A stretch of DNA of 26,318 nt from Spraguea lophii (taxonomy: Eukaryota > Microsporidia > Spragueidae). Each line of letters begins with the position of its first letter. The first letter of the stretch is position 1. The notes beneath the pieces were generated by a model, which did not search any database, was not told the origin of the DNA, and was given only the letters and a program-made list of their open reading frames with translations. Positions 26,247 through 26,318 of the stretch are shown here, piece after piece. Made by a program: the position numbers and the translations under genes. The DNA lies in the NCBI GenBank assembly GCA_001887945.1, contig LDOQ01000257.1, positions 1-26,318 of the forward strand, in the 5' to 3' direction.

Positions 26247-26318
26247 AAAACACCACAAAACAACACTGAAAGATATTGGATAAAAGTTATTTAATTTTAA
26301 ATATCAATTAGTATTTTT

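Noticed and set aside
26190..26260. tRNA gene around the final hairpin
   Set aside because: There is no T-loop or anticodon-arm arrangement. The sequence folds as one long stem instead.

Overview
The window is from a very AT-rich, intron-poor eukaryotic genome and is best read as microsporidian, possibly of the Nosema/Vairimorpha type. The evidence is short, intronless eukaryotic genes (RPB7, TRM11, PUF, SEN34-like, ethanolamine kinase), a CCC-like motif sitting directly on many start codons, N/K/I-rich proteins, and many Merlin (ISXO2-like) and Tc1/IS630-like transposon copies. The species cannot be fixed from the sequence alone.

Layout. 1-5000 is a transposon graveyard. Here one Merlin element (947-4113) is split by a second Merlin (1496-3685, with a perfect 8-bp target duplication), which is itself split by a Tc1/IS630-like element (about 2070-3250). 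Older Merlin and Tc1 fragments lie on both sides. 5177-7846 (-) encodes a large secreted leucine-rich-repeat protein. 7847-10338 is intergenic DNA holding a dispersed repeat and a structurally complete but frameshifted Merlin element (9018-9998, 8-bp target duplication). 10339-10632 (-) is a minimal tRNA-splicing endonuclease subunit and 11410-11673 (+) a small secreted Gly-rich protein. About 2.2 kb of AT-rich, repeat-bearing intergenic DNA follows.

13841-23304 is the gene-dense core: a Pumilio/PUF RNA-binding protein (+), a PWWP-domain chromatin protein (+), RNA polymerase II subunit RPB7 (-), ethanolamine/choline kinase (-), a membrane-anchored surface-type protein (-), the tRNA guanosine-N2 methyltransferase TRM11 (+), and a nuclear SANTA-domain protein resembling KNL2/MIS18BP1 (-). 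The stop codons of the last two overlap. 24536-26080 (+) is a paralogue of the surface-type protein with a Lys/Glu/Asp repeat stalk. A strong RNA-like hairpin lies downstream of it.

Function. The core carries transcription (RPB7), tRNA maturation (TRM11, SEN34-like), translational control (PUF), chromatin/centromere (PWWP, SANTA) and membrane lipid (ethanolamine kinase) functions. They are interleaved with fast-evolving secreted or surface proteins (LRR protein, Gly-rich peptide, the paralogous anchored pair). There are no operons: each gene appears to have its own start-proximal CC/CCC signal. The least expected items are the SANTA-domain protein, the unrecognised surface-protein pair and the three-level transposon nest.
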